Source: Polydrusus tereticollis
Lineage: Eukaryota > Arthropoda > Insecta > Coleoptera > Curculionidae
NCBI GenBank assembly: GCA_963920685.1
Contig: OY987336.1
Span: forward strand, 25,060,876-25,124,875
DNA: 64,000 nucleotides
Direction of reading: 5' to 3'
In this document: positions 10,746 through 22,271 of the stretch, one piece after another
Numbering within the stretch: position 1 is the stretch's first letter
How the letters are laid out: each line of letters starts with the position of its first letter
The notes under the pieces: model-generated
Seen by the model: only the letters and a program-made list of their open reading frames with translations
The model's database searches: none
What the model was told of the DNA's origin: nothing
Translations under genes and position numbers: made by a program

Positions 10746-11174
10746 TACAAGTTAGATGTAAATATTGAACACAGTTTTTTAGCAACATTGTCAAGTGAAA
10801 CATGGCACCGTAGATTGGGACATTTAAAAGAAAATGATTTGCGTAAGATGTCGAATGGTGCTGTTGACGGTATGCTGTGTAAAGGTGCAATAAAAGTAAA
10901 CAAACATACTTGTGTGACATGCAATGAAGGTAAACAGTGCAGGTTACCTTTTCCTGATACAAGTACTCCTTCTAGTGCTATTTTAGAGCTCATTCACACA
11001 GATTTATGTGGGCCTATGGAAGTTGCTTCACTTGGAGGGGCTAAATATTTCCTTACTTTTGAAGATGATTTCAGTAAGATGACAGTTGTGTATTTAATGC
11101 CATCAAAGGATAAAGCTTTTGAGTATTTTAAAATATTTAAAAGTTTAGTAGAAAATCAGACTGAAAAGAAAATC
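10746..11174 (+). pseudogene. copia integrase, part 2 of split polyprotein
   Basis: Continues the frame left at 4322. It shows the HHCC-type zinc-binding box (HRRLGHL, then CVTCNEGKQ) and the start of the integrase core with the first catalytic aspartate in LIHTDLCGPM and the FEDDFSK segment. It ends at 11174 at a LINE insertion and resumes at 14397, so the catalytic triad is divided between two pieces. Confidence 0.85.
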
Positions 11175-14100
11175 AATTATTATGAAAAATTATGATGCTG
11201 TTGAGTCGCATATGAGCCAGAGTAATAATAGTATTTTTCTAATTTTGTCTCGAAAAATAGATATTTCGAACGCGCTAGCGAGTTCGAAATATATCCATTT
11301 CGAACTCCGAATTTTATTTTTTAAAAGTTGGCATTGGTTATATTTAAATGTTTTATTCTGTTGACGTCTGACGTTTCCTGTTATTGTTATCCATGAGAAA
11401 AGAAAGTTTTCGGGATTTCTCTGGTAAAAGTTGATTTATCGTTTTATTAGCAATATCCCTTAACTCAGGGGGAGTTAAACTTAGATTATCATGCTCCATA
11501 TTTTTTTAATTATAATTATGAACAACTCTATGAAATATTAAATCACAAATTTCGTGACAATGACACAAAGAAAATATTATTTATTGTCAAGGCTACTATG
11601 ATAAAAAGAAATTTAGAGTATTACCAACATAGAATTTAGACACACAAATTTACAAAATTTGAAGGGTTGATTTTCTTTTTAAATATGTATTTTCTTATTG
11701 AAAAAAATACAAAATAGAAAAAATAGTATAAAGTACGTGTTTTATAAAGCAGTTAGAGCACTTGTCCCGTTAAAAAACTCGCCGCAAGCGGCTCGTTTTC
11801 TAACATGGACGCGTGCTATAAGATGATGCTTTATAAAACATGTACTTTAATATACTAGTATATAATTTTGGGCGATTTTAATATTCCAAGCTACATAGAT
11901 GCAGAGTCCATGAATGAGGGATTGTTGAATCTTAGGAGCTTCCTAGCGTATAATAACATGCAGCAGGTAAATAATATTAAGAATAAGAATGGTGTCATAC
12001 TGGATTTTTTCTTGAGCTCAACAGAAAATGTGACTGTTGATGTTGATGATGACCCATTGCTGCCTTTGGATCCGCATCATCCGGGTTTGCTAGTGACTGT
12101 GGCACATGACTGCTTGACTGAGGAATGTAAGCAGTTAAGCACGGTCAAATTAAACTTTAGAAAGGCTAACTATTTAAATATGGTCTGCAACTTAAGGGAT
12201 ATAGATTGGGAAGCAATAATGGCAAATGCTAAGGATGTTGATTTGGCTGTTGATCTATTTTATAATACCCTCTTTGATGTGTTTGGTAAATGTGTCCCTA
12301 AAACCAAACAGATTGGACGTAAATACCCAGTATGGTTTAACTCCCGCATTATAAGGCAAATTAAACTTAAACAAAAATATTTAGCGAGATATAGGAAAAC
12401 CAAAATGTCATTTTGGAGGTACAAATTCAATTCTGTTCGGCAAGATATTAAATTAAAGATTAGATTGGCCCACACTGAATACCTTAGAGATGTTGAGCAA
12501 TCACTGAAAAACAACCCAAAGTATTTTTGGAGCTACCTTAAGGCTCAAAAAGAGCATCATGATATTGGTAATGTGATGACTCACGAAGGGAAGACATTTA
12601 GGGGCGCTAATAGTGTAGTTGATGGATTTGCCTCTTTCTTTCATTCTGTGTATGAACATGATGGAGGCTCCAACAACTGCACTGCTCAGGAGCGCAGATC
12701 ATACTTCTGTAATGCATATATTACCAAGGATGAGGTAAAAGATGCCATTAATGGGATTCAGGGTAATAGGGCCATTGGACATGAGGGTGTGCCCGGTTAT
12801 GTTGTTAAGGGCTGTCGCGATTACCTATCAGAACCTTTACAAATTATCTTTAATCAGTGTTTACAGACATCCACTTATCCCAACAAGTGGAAAATATCCA
12901 AAGTAATACCTGTATATAAAAATGGTCCTAGAGATGAGGTAAAGAATTATCGCCCAATTAGCATTCTGCCTGCATTTTCGAAGGTCTTTGAGACTTTACT
13001 TTTTAATCGTCTTTATGAAACTGTTGCCTCTAAAATTACCATTATGCAACATGGTTTCTTACCAAAAAGATCGGTTTTTACCAACTTAGCATGTTTTTCT
13101 CAGTATGTCCATGAATCTCTCAAGCGAAAAAGTCAAGTAGATGTGATCTATACTGATATGGAGAAGGCCTTTGATAGGGTAAGACACTGTACTATCCTGA
13201 AAGCGCTATCTGATATGAATGTCACTCCTAACCTTGTATATCTTATAGAATCCTATCTGACAAACCGAATCCAATATGTGGAAATTATGGGTCATAGATC
13301 TGTTACCTATAAAAGTCTTTCAGGGGTGCCACAGGGATCAAATCTGGGACCATTACTTTTTATAGTAGCTATTAATGGGATTGTTGATGTTGTGCAGCAC
13401 TCAAGGGCTTTACTTTTCGCAGATGATTTTAAGTTGTTTTTAAATATTGACTCCATGAATGACTGTGATGAGTTAAAATCTGACTTCTGTGATGTAGCCA
13501 ACTGGTGTGGGATAAATGGTTTTAAATTGAATGTAAGTAAGTGTTCTTGTATGTCCTTTACTCTTAACCACAATGTTTTAGATTACACTTATAAGGTTTA
13601 TGACAAAGACTTGAATAGGGTGAATAACCAGAAAGATTTGGGAGTAGTGTTCGACTCGAATATGTCTTTTACGACCGATATGGCTAGGAGGATTCAAGAT
13701 GCATTGAGGGTAATGGGGTTCGTGGTCAGAAATTCTAAACACTTCAGTGTTGAGGTTAGTTTTAAACTATTTGATGCATTAGTGCTGCCGAAGATCGAAT
13801 ATGGTAGTGCAATCTGGTCCCCCCAGTAGTGTATGGGTGGACTGTGTTGAGGGGATTCAGCGCAGGTTTATAAAACATATGTTCTTTAAAAAATATGGAT
13901 ACTACCCTCAACGTGGGTGTGATAATGCATATTTGTTGGGTATTTTTAATCGCATGTCCTTGAAAGATCGTAGAATACAAATCTGTTTGTGTACTTTATT
14001 TAAAATACTTAAAAGTGGTACTGATGCGCCTGAGATTTTGGGACAACTGCCCTTTGCAGTGCAACAGGTAAATGTCAGATCCAGGAGGGTCTTTTATCTG

Positions 14101-14247
14101 GACTTCCCGAGGACAAATTTGTACAAGGGCAGCCCTATATATCGGATGTGTCAGCTCTTCAACAGGTATGCATCTGATATGGACATTGACACTACGAGTC
14201 TTCATACTTTTAGGAAAACAGTAATAAGCAAGCTCATGCATGTGTAA
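11175..14247 (+). pseudogene. LINE endonuclease (partial) and reverse transcriptase
   Basis: The first 73 bases and the frame from 11868 together encode the end of an APE-type endonuclease (GDFNIP motif). A linker and a full reverse transcriptase follow: NYRPISILPAFSK, the MEKAFD aspartate, GVPQGSNLGPLLF, and FADDFKLF with the catalytic DD near 13420. A frameshift in a C-run near 13825 moves the carboxy-terminal domain (13830-14247) to another frame. The endonuclease nicks target DNA and the reverse transcriptase copies the LINE RNA into it. Truncation, insertion and frameshift make this copy dead. Confidence 0.88.
11248..11862. mobile_element. 615-bp non-autonomous insertion with 8-bp TSD
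   Basis: TAATTTTG occurs at 11240-11247 and 11863-11870. With one copy and the insert removed, the LINE endonuclease frame closes exactly before its GDFNIP motif, so the boundaries are firm. No terminal inverted repeats are obvious. Inside are two palindromes: one around ATTTCGAAC/GTTCGAAAT (about 11262-11297) and a longer one with arms GTGTTTTATAAAGCA and TGCTTTATAAAACATG (about 11731-11846). The family is unknown to me. Confidence 0.7.
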
Positions 14248-14396
14248 ATGGAATGATTTTAATTTTATTTTATATCTTCGGCTCTTTGATATAAATAGTA
14301 CATAGTTCATAGTTCTAGGTTAAGAGAGTATCTGTAATTGGCAATATTTGCTGTTGATACTGTGAATGAATAAATAAATAAATAAATAAATAAATA

Positions 14397-15666
14397 AAGA
14401 TATTACGCAGTGATAATGGTGGTGAATACTGTGGCTCAGTTTTTGAAAATTATTTGAAACAAATGGGTATTGTGCATCAAAAGAGTATACCATATACACC
14501 AGAACAAAATGGTTCTTCAAAATGATTAAATCGAACCCTGGTTGAACGAGCTCGTTGCATGTTGTTTGATGCAAATCTAGATAAGAAATTCTGGGGTGAA
14601 GCTATTAATACTGCTGTGTATGTAAGAAATAGATGTACAGTTTCCAGTTTGGGAAATAAAACTCCATTTGAAATATGGCTTTACTATCCTGAAACCAACA
14701 AGGTTATAGTAAGTCGAGATGTTGAAATTATGGAAAAGGTTAAAGATGAAGTTTCAATAGAGGTACCAACTTCAGTGGGGGTCTCAGAAGGTGCGAAGAG
14801 GCAGCCTGATATTGAGTCAGACCCAGAACCTGATGAAAATAAAAGTTTGCTTGATTCTAGTACAGATTTTACCAGTTTTGAACAAACAAGCAGTGATGAA
14901 GAGTTTGTAAGTCATAGTATACCAAACACAGAAGTAACAAGAACTTCCCTGAGGAAACCAAAACCAAAGGACTTCAGTGATTATGTTACTTACATGTGTG
15001 TTGGAAATTCTAATGAAGGAGATCCACTTACAGTAGAAGAAGCTGTCTTAAGGCCAGATGGTGAGATGTGGAAGAAGGCTATGAGAGAAGAACTAGACAG
15101 TTTTGAAGAGAATGAAGCATGGGAAGTGACGGACTATCCAGAGAAGGCATCAGTGGTGAAATGTAAGTGGGTATTCAAAAAAAAGAGTGATTGTGATGGT
15201 GTAGTGCGTTATCGTGCTCGGTTGGTTGCAAAAGGTTTCTCACAACGTCCAGGAATAGACTTTGATGAGACTTTTGCGCCAGTTGTGAGACACTCTTGCT
15301 TAAGATTGTTATTTGCCTTAGCAGTTAAGTTAGGTTTAAGTATTACGCATCTTGACATCAAGACTGCATTTTTAAACGGTTTTCTTGATGAAGAAGTTTA
15401 CATGCAGGCTCCAGAAGGTTTTGTATACAAACAAGGTTTGCATAATAAGTGTTTAAGATTAAAGAAGGCTATTTACGGTCTCAAACAGGCCTCAAGAGCC
15501 TGGAATGATCGCATTAACGGTGTTTTATTGAGTTTGGACTATAAAAGATCCAAACATGAGCCTTGTTTATATACAAAGTTTGCAAATAACTTCACTACCA
15601 TTGTATCCTTGTATGGTGACGATTTCTTTATTTTTTCAAATAGTGAACAAGAGACTGATAATTTAT
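14397..15666 (+). pseudogene. copia integrase end and reverse transcriptase, part 3
   Basis: Continues the integrase with SDNGGEY (second catalytic aspartate) and the EQNG box, where a TGA at about 14522 replaces a sense codon, then the GKR-type end. The linker leads into a copia reverse transcriptase: KCKWVFKKK, RLVAKGFSQRPG, THLDIKTAFLNG and GLKQASRAWN. The active-site box reads YGDD where copia-group enzymes usually have YVDD. The frame breaks off a few dozen residues later and runs straight into LTR sequence at about 15668, so the RNase H domain is deleted. Confidence 0.88.
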
Positions 15667-15731
15667 GCTTTGTTTTTTCACTTGTCAATTTGAAATAAAA
15701 GTTAGTTCTTTTGCTGATCACTCAGAAATAA
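15667..15731 (+). repeat. Remnant of copia 3' LTR
   Basis: About 64 bases match the 5' LTR at 2991-3053 (TGCTTTGTTTTTTCACTTG onward). Both LTR ends are missing, and it is fused directly to the reverse transcriptase frame. This indicates an internal deletion of RNase H, the polypurine tract and the LTR start. Confidence 0.75.
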
Positions 15732-15794
15732 GCATGGTTAGTTTGAATCCGAGCGAAGCGAGGATTTAATTTCCATACGAGTCAAGTAAAATCA

Positions 15795-17260
15795 CTTTTC
15801 TGACGAGGTGCGTATACTATTTTTTCGCATTTTGTAAGTAATTAATTATTTTGCATTTCATATTAAAATCTAAAAAGAATTGTTACTGAAGAAAATCTAC
15901 AAAAACTTAGTATTAGTACCTATGACTTCTCGGTAACTTAGCAATATAAACAAAATGTTTTTTTGTGTTTGACATCCAAATAAAATCATATTTGAAGAGT
16001 GAATTTCACAAGAATTATGGAAATGGCTAATGAAAACGACTTGCAAGATATCCTGAATGCGGCCCGCGAAGCTTCTTCAAGTTTGTTTCCAGTAAAATTC
16101 AAGGAAAGATACGAGAAAGCATAATATGTTCTGCGAGTGGAGAAACACCAAGAATTTTAAAGGCATTGACGAAAATTTGATGCTGGCATACTTTTACGAG
16201 AAGGTAAGCTATTTTACATGGTTAAAGTGTGGTATATAGGTACTAATTGTGTTATTTGTTTTAGGCAAAAGTCCTCAAAGCTTCCAGTTTATGGTCTACG
16301 TACTCTATTATCAAAACCACAATACTTATCAGTGAAAATACGGATATTTCACAATATAAAAAGTTAATCGCTTTTTTGAAACGTCAAAACCTAAAAAATC
16401 AAAAGTTTTGACCATGGAAAACGTCACGAAGTTTTTGAAGGAAGCTCCAGACGACACGTTTCTGTTAATGAAAGTGGTATTAATTTTTGGGCTGAATCGC
16501 GCATGTCGGCGTGCAGAACTATGCAGTTTAACATCTGAAGATATAGAGGATTCAGGAACAATGCTAATAGTAACGTTCATGATACCAAAACAAAGAAAAA
16601 ACGTGTATTTACCGTAGGATCAGATGGCAATGGGTATAAAATTTACCACAAGTACTTACTGTTAAGACCTAAAACAGTAAGGCACAATCGATTTTTCCTA
16701 TTTTATCGTCATGGCAAATGTTCAGTACAGCCAGTTGGCATCAACACTTTCGCAAAAATCCCACAAGAAATTGCGAAATATCTAAAACTTCCTGATGCTT
16801 CAAGCTATACCGGTCATTGTTTGAGAAGAACATCTGCAACTTTTCTTGCTGACAATGGCGCTGATATTCAGGATCTCAAACGGCATGGGGGATGGCGGTC
16901 TACAAGCGTAGCTGAAGGATACGTAGAAGAAAGCATTGAAAATAAATTGAAAAATTCTCAAAGGGTATTCAAAAATGTCAAGCAACAACTACTTAATACG
17001 GCGAGGTCAGCAGTTGCATCATTTTCTAACTTAAATAATTGTTCTTTTAATATTTATTGTAATACGATTTAAAATAAACGAATATCTTTCTTGTAAAATT
17101 GTGTTTTGAATGACATTGACGTTTTATGCAGTAATGGTTGCTATGCTGTAAAGTGACCCATTACTGTACGATTTTGAGGTCATTAATCTAGTGCATTACT
17201 GTATAAAATGCGAAAAAGATTATTTCCCAAAAAGTATTCGCTGGCACACCTCTGACTGGT
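15795..17260 (+). mobile_element. Tyrosine-recombinase element with partial inverted flanks
   Basis: The recombinase gene is flanked by short inverted matches: TTTTTTCGCATTTTGTA at about 15820 and its near complement at about 17205, with GAGGTG/CACCTC matches further out. Crypton-type elements usually lack inverted ends, so either the inverted flanks are incidental or this is a different class of recombinase element. Boundaries are approximate. Confidence 0.5.
16017..17072 (+). pseudogene. Tyrosine recombinase, two exons, decayed
   Basis: Exon 1 (16017-16203, donor GTAAGC) and exon 2 (16264-17072, acceptor TTTTAG) encode an insect tyrosine-recombinase-domain protein. Visible are FCEWRNTKN, SSLWSTYS, the first arginine in GLNRACRRAELC, then YTGHCLRRTSAT (H-x-x-R), RHGGW and AEGYVEES with the nucleophile tyrosine, so the R-H-R-H/W-Y set is present. 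Frame changes near 16121, 16405 and 16570 break it. Its sequence differs clearly from the minus-strand recombinase at 6027-7169, so two separate recombinase families sit 9 kb apart. Confidence 0.8.
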
Positions 17261-17289
17261 GAACCTAGTTAAAATAATAATGACACTTA

Positions 17290-18489
17290 AGGTGATAGGT
17301 ACTTGTTGTCAATGTCTTTATTTAATGAAGTTATTATTTAAGTAGAAATGCTATCTACTGAACAAAGAGTTTTTATAATACAATGTTATGGGGATGGTCA
17401 AGTTTCATACCGCTACGTCATGAAACAATTTACCGAGAAATTTGTAGGAATCCCAATAACTAGGATGACAATCTGCAAGGTAATAAAAAAGTTCCAGAGA
17501 ACTGGTTTGGTTTTGGATCTCAAAAAAAAAAGAAGAAATACGACCATGATGATGCTGCTACAGTCTTAGTTCTTCAATCTGTTGAAGAATATCATATGAC
17601 GTCCCTTAGAAATCGTGTTACTCAGTTGGAAGTTGTGAAAAAAAGTCAAATTCAGAAGATCCTTAAAGCAAATAAATTGTATCCGTATAAACCGCACTTT
17701 AATCAAAGATTGGAAGAGGGAGATGACGCGAAACGACTTGATTTTTGCTTGTGGATAGGAGACAAAATTTTAAGTGAAAATGTTGATTTTTATAAATGTA
17801 TCATGTTTTCTGATGAAAGTACATTTTCTACCAATGGAACCGTTGCAACCCAGCACGTTAGGTACTGGTCTTTAGAAAATCCCGAATTCAGAATTATGAC
17901 GAGAAGACAATATTTCACAAAAGTGAACGTGTGGTGCGCGATATTCATCCATGGCATCATAGGGCCATATTTTTTTGATAACACGTGCAATAGATTATCA
18001 TATTTAGAAATGCTGGATACATTTTTCAATGATCAACTCGAAAATCTACCATTAAATTTTCGACAAAATATGTATTTTCAGCAAGATGGTTGTCCAGCCC
18101 ATTTCGCTCGTGAGGTTAAAGAATGGCTTGACCGCAGATTTGGTCCAAGGTGGATTGGCAGGAATGGCCCAGTTTTGTGGCCCCCAAGAAGCCCCGACTT
18201 AACCTTGGCGGATATGTTTTTATGTTTGTTTTTGCTACCACAGTACCAAATAATATTGATAGTTAAAGGGCAGAATTATCCAGGCTGTCCAATCAATATC
18301 TCAGGAAGAAATCAGAAATTCTTTCACTTATTTGAGAAAGCAATTAGAAAAATGTGTCGAGTATGGGGGTGGAGCTTTTGAATTATGAAATCGTTATCGT
18401 ATTCTTTTCATGTTAATAAAAAATGTTCGTATTATTATTATTATTATAATTACTTCATTAAATAAAGACATTGACAACAAGTATCACCT
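17290..18489 (+). mobile_element. Mariner-type transposon
   Basis: Terminal inverted repeats of about 40 bases: AGGTGATA then ACTTGTTGTCAATGTC at the left, the complement at 18447-18489. An intervening transposase fills most of the length. The terminal bases and the TA target are not perfectly preserved. Confidence 0.8.
17348..18381 (+). pseudogene. Mariner/IS630-type transposase
   Basis: The amino-terminal helix-turn-helix part (17348-17569) belongs to the insect HTH type often called DUF4817. After a frameshift in the A-run near 17530, the DDE_3 catalytic part continues (17596-18381) with MFSDES (first aspartate), FQQDGCPAHF (second aspartate) and WPPRSPDLTLAD (third aspartate region). The carboxy-terminal end changes frame again near 18225, since the expected sequence after the LADMF motif is lost. 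It would bind its own inverted ends and cut at TA. Confidence 0.82.
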
Positions 18490-18504
18490 ATTTATTATTC
18501 AAGT

Positions 18505-18750
18505 AAAAACGTTTATTAAGAGTGACTTTTTTTCGTATCTTTCAAAATAAAGTATGTTTACCGAGATGTTTACTCTTAAGCAAAATAACATTTTTGCAGT
18601 TTTTACCCACCCTGTATAAAAAAATTGAAGTTTCTTATGATGAATCGTATTTTCTAGACAAGCAAAAACGTTTATTAAGAGTGACTTTTTTCGTATCTTT
18701 CAATTTTTAGTCTATTTGTCCTCTTGTAAACCCCATCCGTGGACATACTG
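18505..18750 (-). repeat. Right inverted end of the 2589-18750 element
   Basis: Reverse complement of 2589-2818. Differences include a few substitutions and short indels, so the two ends have diverged modestly. Confidence 0.75.
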
Positions 18751-18861
18751 TATATAAATACTCGAAGTACTATGCTCCTAACAAATAAACTATGTAGGTA
18801 CCTAAGTATCAATAAAAAATATCACAACTCAACTAAAATATCACAACCTATCACAACCAAC

Positions 18862-21130
18862 ACAATATCAGCCTGTCCATTTGTATCCTAAACTATTATC
18901 TAAAAAAATATATTATCACCAAACGTTTTTTAACAGAAAATCTTTGCTGCAGATGGACTTATAATTCTCTGCCTTGATATTTTAAACCATACTACATCAA
19001 AGTCTTTAGGCTCAAATGTCTCCTCTCGATGACGAGAAAAATCACTGCGGATGAAAAGGCAGAGAACAAAGTTGCGCCTACATTGGTAATGGAAGTCATA
19101 TTCAGGATATAAATAGCTGACCGTTCTGATCTAACCATGGAACAACTAGCATTAAAATTAAATGAATTAAGTTTTGCTTCACTTGCCTACACTAAAAACC
19201 TATTATGACAAACAATTCAAATGGCAATTGACCAAGGACCTTATCTTGGCTAGACTTGACTGGTTTTGTTGGAAGCTATATTATTATATAAATTTGTTAA
19301 GGCTGAGTTTGTTGATCACCAATTGTTTATTTTGCCTTTATTAAAAAAATATGTATTAGGAATATCGGGATAGGTAGATACAGGATACAGGTGAACCAAA
19401 ACATTGTTTTTAAAAAAAATCAAGAGACATTCAGACATCAGGTACTTATGTAGGGGCGGGCAGCCATAACTATTATACAGGGTTGTTCCTGCTTAATATT
19501 TTGTGCTTAATTTTGTAGTGCAACATTGACTGGTGAATAATAGATAGTTAAGAATGGTATACCTCTTTTATTATTCTCTCGTCTACTTAATTACACAAAA
19601 CTAATTACAAGATCCTTAAATATTTTCTAAGAATTATCAAAAAGTAACTTGTTTTGTCATGCCTTTTTAAACAATCCTTATTTTTCATGTTGTAAAGGTC
19701 CCCATAGACCTAGCTCCAAGCTTTGTTCTTTTCAGAAGTTCTGTCTGCCCGGGTAACAATGAACAATGTATACCTACATCGAAATACTTTACATTCTTTT
19801 TGTTAAGTTCTTTCAATTTTATAATTACAATATCAGTGGTATTTTAGCGATCAAAGTACAAAATTCAAAAAGAATATGTTCAAAATGATGGGCTCAAGAG
19901 TGGTTGCTTAAACAAAGACAACTTTCCCACGTAAATCTATTAACTTAGTTCAGGTTACTTAGTTCTTTAAGCATAATAATCATATCTGCATAGGCTGTAC
20001 TTTTTCTAAATCAGAATACTCGGTAGACTAGTGTGGAGCTAACCTTTAAGAGGAACGGATGTTTTCAATTTTCGATAACACACGTCACAAAGTCGCACAG
20101 CTTCTGGTTAAAATATTTTGCTAGGAATGCTACTTTAGGAAATCTTCTGCCATTGTCATACCCTTTAGCAGTTAAGTAGGTTCTTACACAAACTTTTAGA
20201 TTAGGCGAAACCAGGGCGAGCCGTTATAATAAACTGTTACCAAAATGTTTACTAATTCTACAAGCAGACGTTTTTAAAAGGACCAAAAAAACAGGCGAAG
20301 TTGTCAGGCATTACCGAGGGCATTACAATATTTAATATTGTGGAGTTGCAAAGAAGACAGCCAACTATGGGATCAGCAAAATTACGTACCTAATCTGGCC
20401 CGTTTCCTCATTGTCACTGTGCTCAGTTTTTATTTTTAATCCTAATCTTTTTCGTTTTTCTTGAATTAAAAGTACGTCTGTTGTATGGAGGCAAGGATCA
20501 TTGCCGTTTTCCCACAAATCACACATGTTTAAAAACAAATTAAATTCAGCTTTATCGTTAACATATTAGTGTCACGGGTAAATAGAACACAGACGGCAAA
20601 GATTGACAAATTTAAACACAGAACTCAAAAACTTAAATTTAAATTTCATATACACAAAACATATCTAATGACCTTGCACGTCTAGGTTATTTATAACAAT
20701 GTCTTCTCTTCGTTCTTTTTTTGAGGCAGCCAGCCAAGCAAACCTTAATGTTGGCTTGCACCAGTGTATTTAACTAAGACTTAAAGCTACGATTATTTTA
20801 AATTTACCTTTTCGTTAACACAATGTCGAAGTAAAAAGTTGTTTTACACACATTAGACGCTAGAAAAAAAACTATTTAGAATACCTGATAAATGATCGTC
20901 TCTAGATTTCAAAATTGATTTAAAATTTACGACATGTGTGTAGTAGCATATCAACGGGAGGAGGGAACATGATATAAATACAAGGTGACAGAAAAATGTA
21001 CAACGCAAAGACCTACCACAGAACAGAGGATCTCAAAAAAATGTAAAAGTTTATGTACAGTTACTGAATCGGCCGCTAGTTCACGTGGTTTAGTCATGTT
21101 GTGGCCATAGCTAAGGCAGCCTCGCAAAAC
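18862..21130 (-). repeat. Segmental duplication copy 1, upstream part (intron A-B, exon A, upstream sequence)
   Basis: Matches 52763-52910 and 56510-57640 in order. Shared blocks include CTGCCTTGATATTTTAAACC (18970), the 20000-20215 stretch, exon A and GCAGCCAGCCAA (20730). Copy 1 contains extra sequence between about 19140 and 19990 that copy 2 lacks. Nothing else coding is recognised in the intron. Confidence 0.75.
20390..20526 (-). CDS. ZNF gene copy 1, exon A (first coding exon)
   Basis: 137 bases from the ATG at 20526 to an AG/GTACGT donor. It encodes 45 residues starting MCDLWENGNDPC and ending HSDNEETGQI, followed by a split codon (phase 2). The copy-2 exon at 57122-57252 is the same apart from two deleted codons and a few substitutions that mostly keep the protein. 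Phase 2 matches the acceptor of exon B, so the two can splice in frame. The start is inferred: in both copies the frame is open a little upstream, but this methionine is the first shared one. Confidence 0.65.
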
Positions 21131-21540
21131 CTTGGGATACTTTTCCAAACCAAGAACCTCTATTCACGCTCTATAAAGCCCAAATTCGATCATCGCTGGA
21201 ATACTGTCCACATGTTTGAGGTTTTACTCCTAAACATGCCCCGAGATTACTGGATTCAATTCAAATAAGAGTCACTCGCTTGATCGGCCTCTTTTACAAA
21301 TATTTTCATGGTAAGTGCTCAACTGAGGTTGCCCGCTTAATTCCACCCAGACTGGTGCATGGTAGAAATACACGACGAGTCAAGTGCTTCAGCTTAGTGT
21401 CCCTTGAACGACCTCCCTAAGGCCGTGTTCCCAACAAGTATGATCTCCAAAGATTCAAGAACAACCGGAATCGTTTTCTGCGTACACGCACCACCCGCAA
21501 AAATATATCATCATTGATCAAACGTTTGCGGCACGCACTG
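21130..21540 (+). pseudogene. LINE reverse transcriptase carboxy-terminal relic
   Basis: Across frames the plus strand reads as the end of a LINE reverse transcriptase: LYKAQIRSSLEYC, then PKHAPRLLDSIQIR, FYKYFHGKCS and ARLIPPRLV. Several stops and frame changes interrupt it. This carboxy-terminal type differs from the jockey-like fragments elsewhere in the window. Confidence 0.65.
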
Positions 21541-22263
21541 TTTCAAAAATCGGTTTATTTTAACTAATTTATGTATCAATATGGTTTAAAAAAATACATG
21601 CATCAGTAAACATAATTTGTTTACGCTCTGGAGAGATACACGCTAATAATTAATTAGTACACTCTATTTACTTTTAAAATTGACACGACGTAAACATCGC
21701 CACGTGATTAAATAGGAGGGGCATGCACCACCACAAGTATTTTTATTGGCCGTTATATTAATAAAGATCGAAAGATCAAAACATCTGATTGTCTATAGGA
21801 TTCTTTAAAGGATTGCAATCCGTTTACGACCGATTTTGGATTTTGGTGTCATGTTAAGACTCCTCGAGTTTGCATTGTATTTTTTGTTCATTTGAAAGAT
21901 AAGGAAATAAATGATACTAACAATAATAAAATTTTATATTAAGAATTTAGAAGGATAAATATCCTTAAAGACAAAGAGATGAATGATTGAATAAATTGAA
22001 ATCCTTAAATCTCAGCTACTCAACAATAACCCTATAAAAGTTAAATTTATATATATGTGTAAGAAAACCAAAGATGGAGCTGTATAAATAAAACTAGATA
22101 ATTAAAAAAATATTGCTGGCTTTATTAAACACAAAAAGGGATAATATGATATACTTAAGTACTTAAATTTAAACTTAGCTGTCTACTACTGCTGTAACTA
22201 AATGCTTGGTTCTAAAAAAACAGTGAAGGCAGAAGCAATAAAGAAGCTCTTGACGAAACAAAG
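21541..22263. other. No gene seen
   Basis: AT-rich sequence without a recognised frame, repeat boundary or hairpin. Confidence 0.45.
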
Positions 22264-22271
22264 ACGGTGGA

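Larger units (their letters stand above)
11175..14396 (+). mobile_element. Jockey-like LINE inserted in copia integrase
   Basis: 5'-truncated within the endonuclease domain and ending in an (AAAT)n tail (14369-14396). Removing it joins copia codons reading KKI and KILRSDNGGEY in frame. The LINE was itself hit by a 615-bp insertion at 11248-11862. Confidence 0.85.
2589..18750. mobile_element. TA-flanked element with about 230-bp inverted ends, filled by nested insertions
   Basis: The ends are inverted copies: CAGTATGTCCACGGATGG at 2589 and its complement ending at 18750. Both are preceded or followed by TA (2587-2588, 18751-18752), the TSD of Tc1/mariner-type elements. Similarity extends about 230 bases inward (2589-2818 and 18505-18750). 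Within each arm a block with AAAAAAGTCACTCTTAAT occurs twice. No transposase clearly belonging to it remains. The interior is copia, LINE, Harbinger-like, tyrosine-recombinase and mariner DNA inserted later. It may originally have been a non-autonomous foldback. Confidence 0.6.

Noticed and set aside
20951..21148. Minus-strand 65-codon frame
   Set aside because: Overlaps the LINE relic and duplicated upstream sequence; not shared with the paralogous segment.
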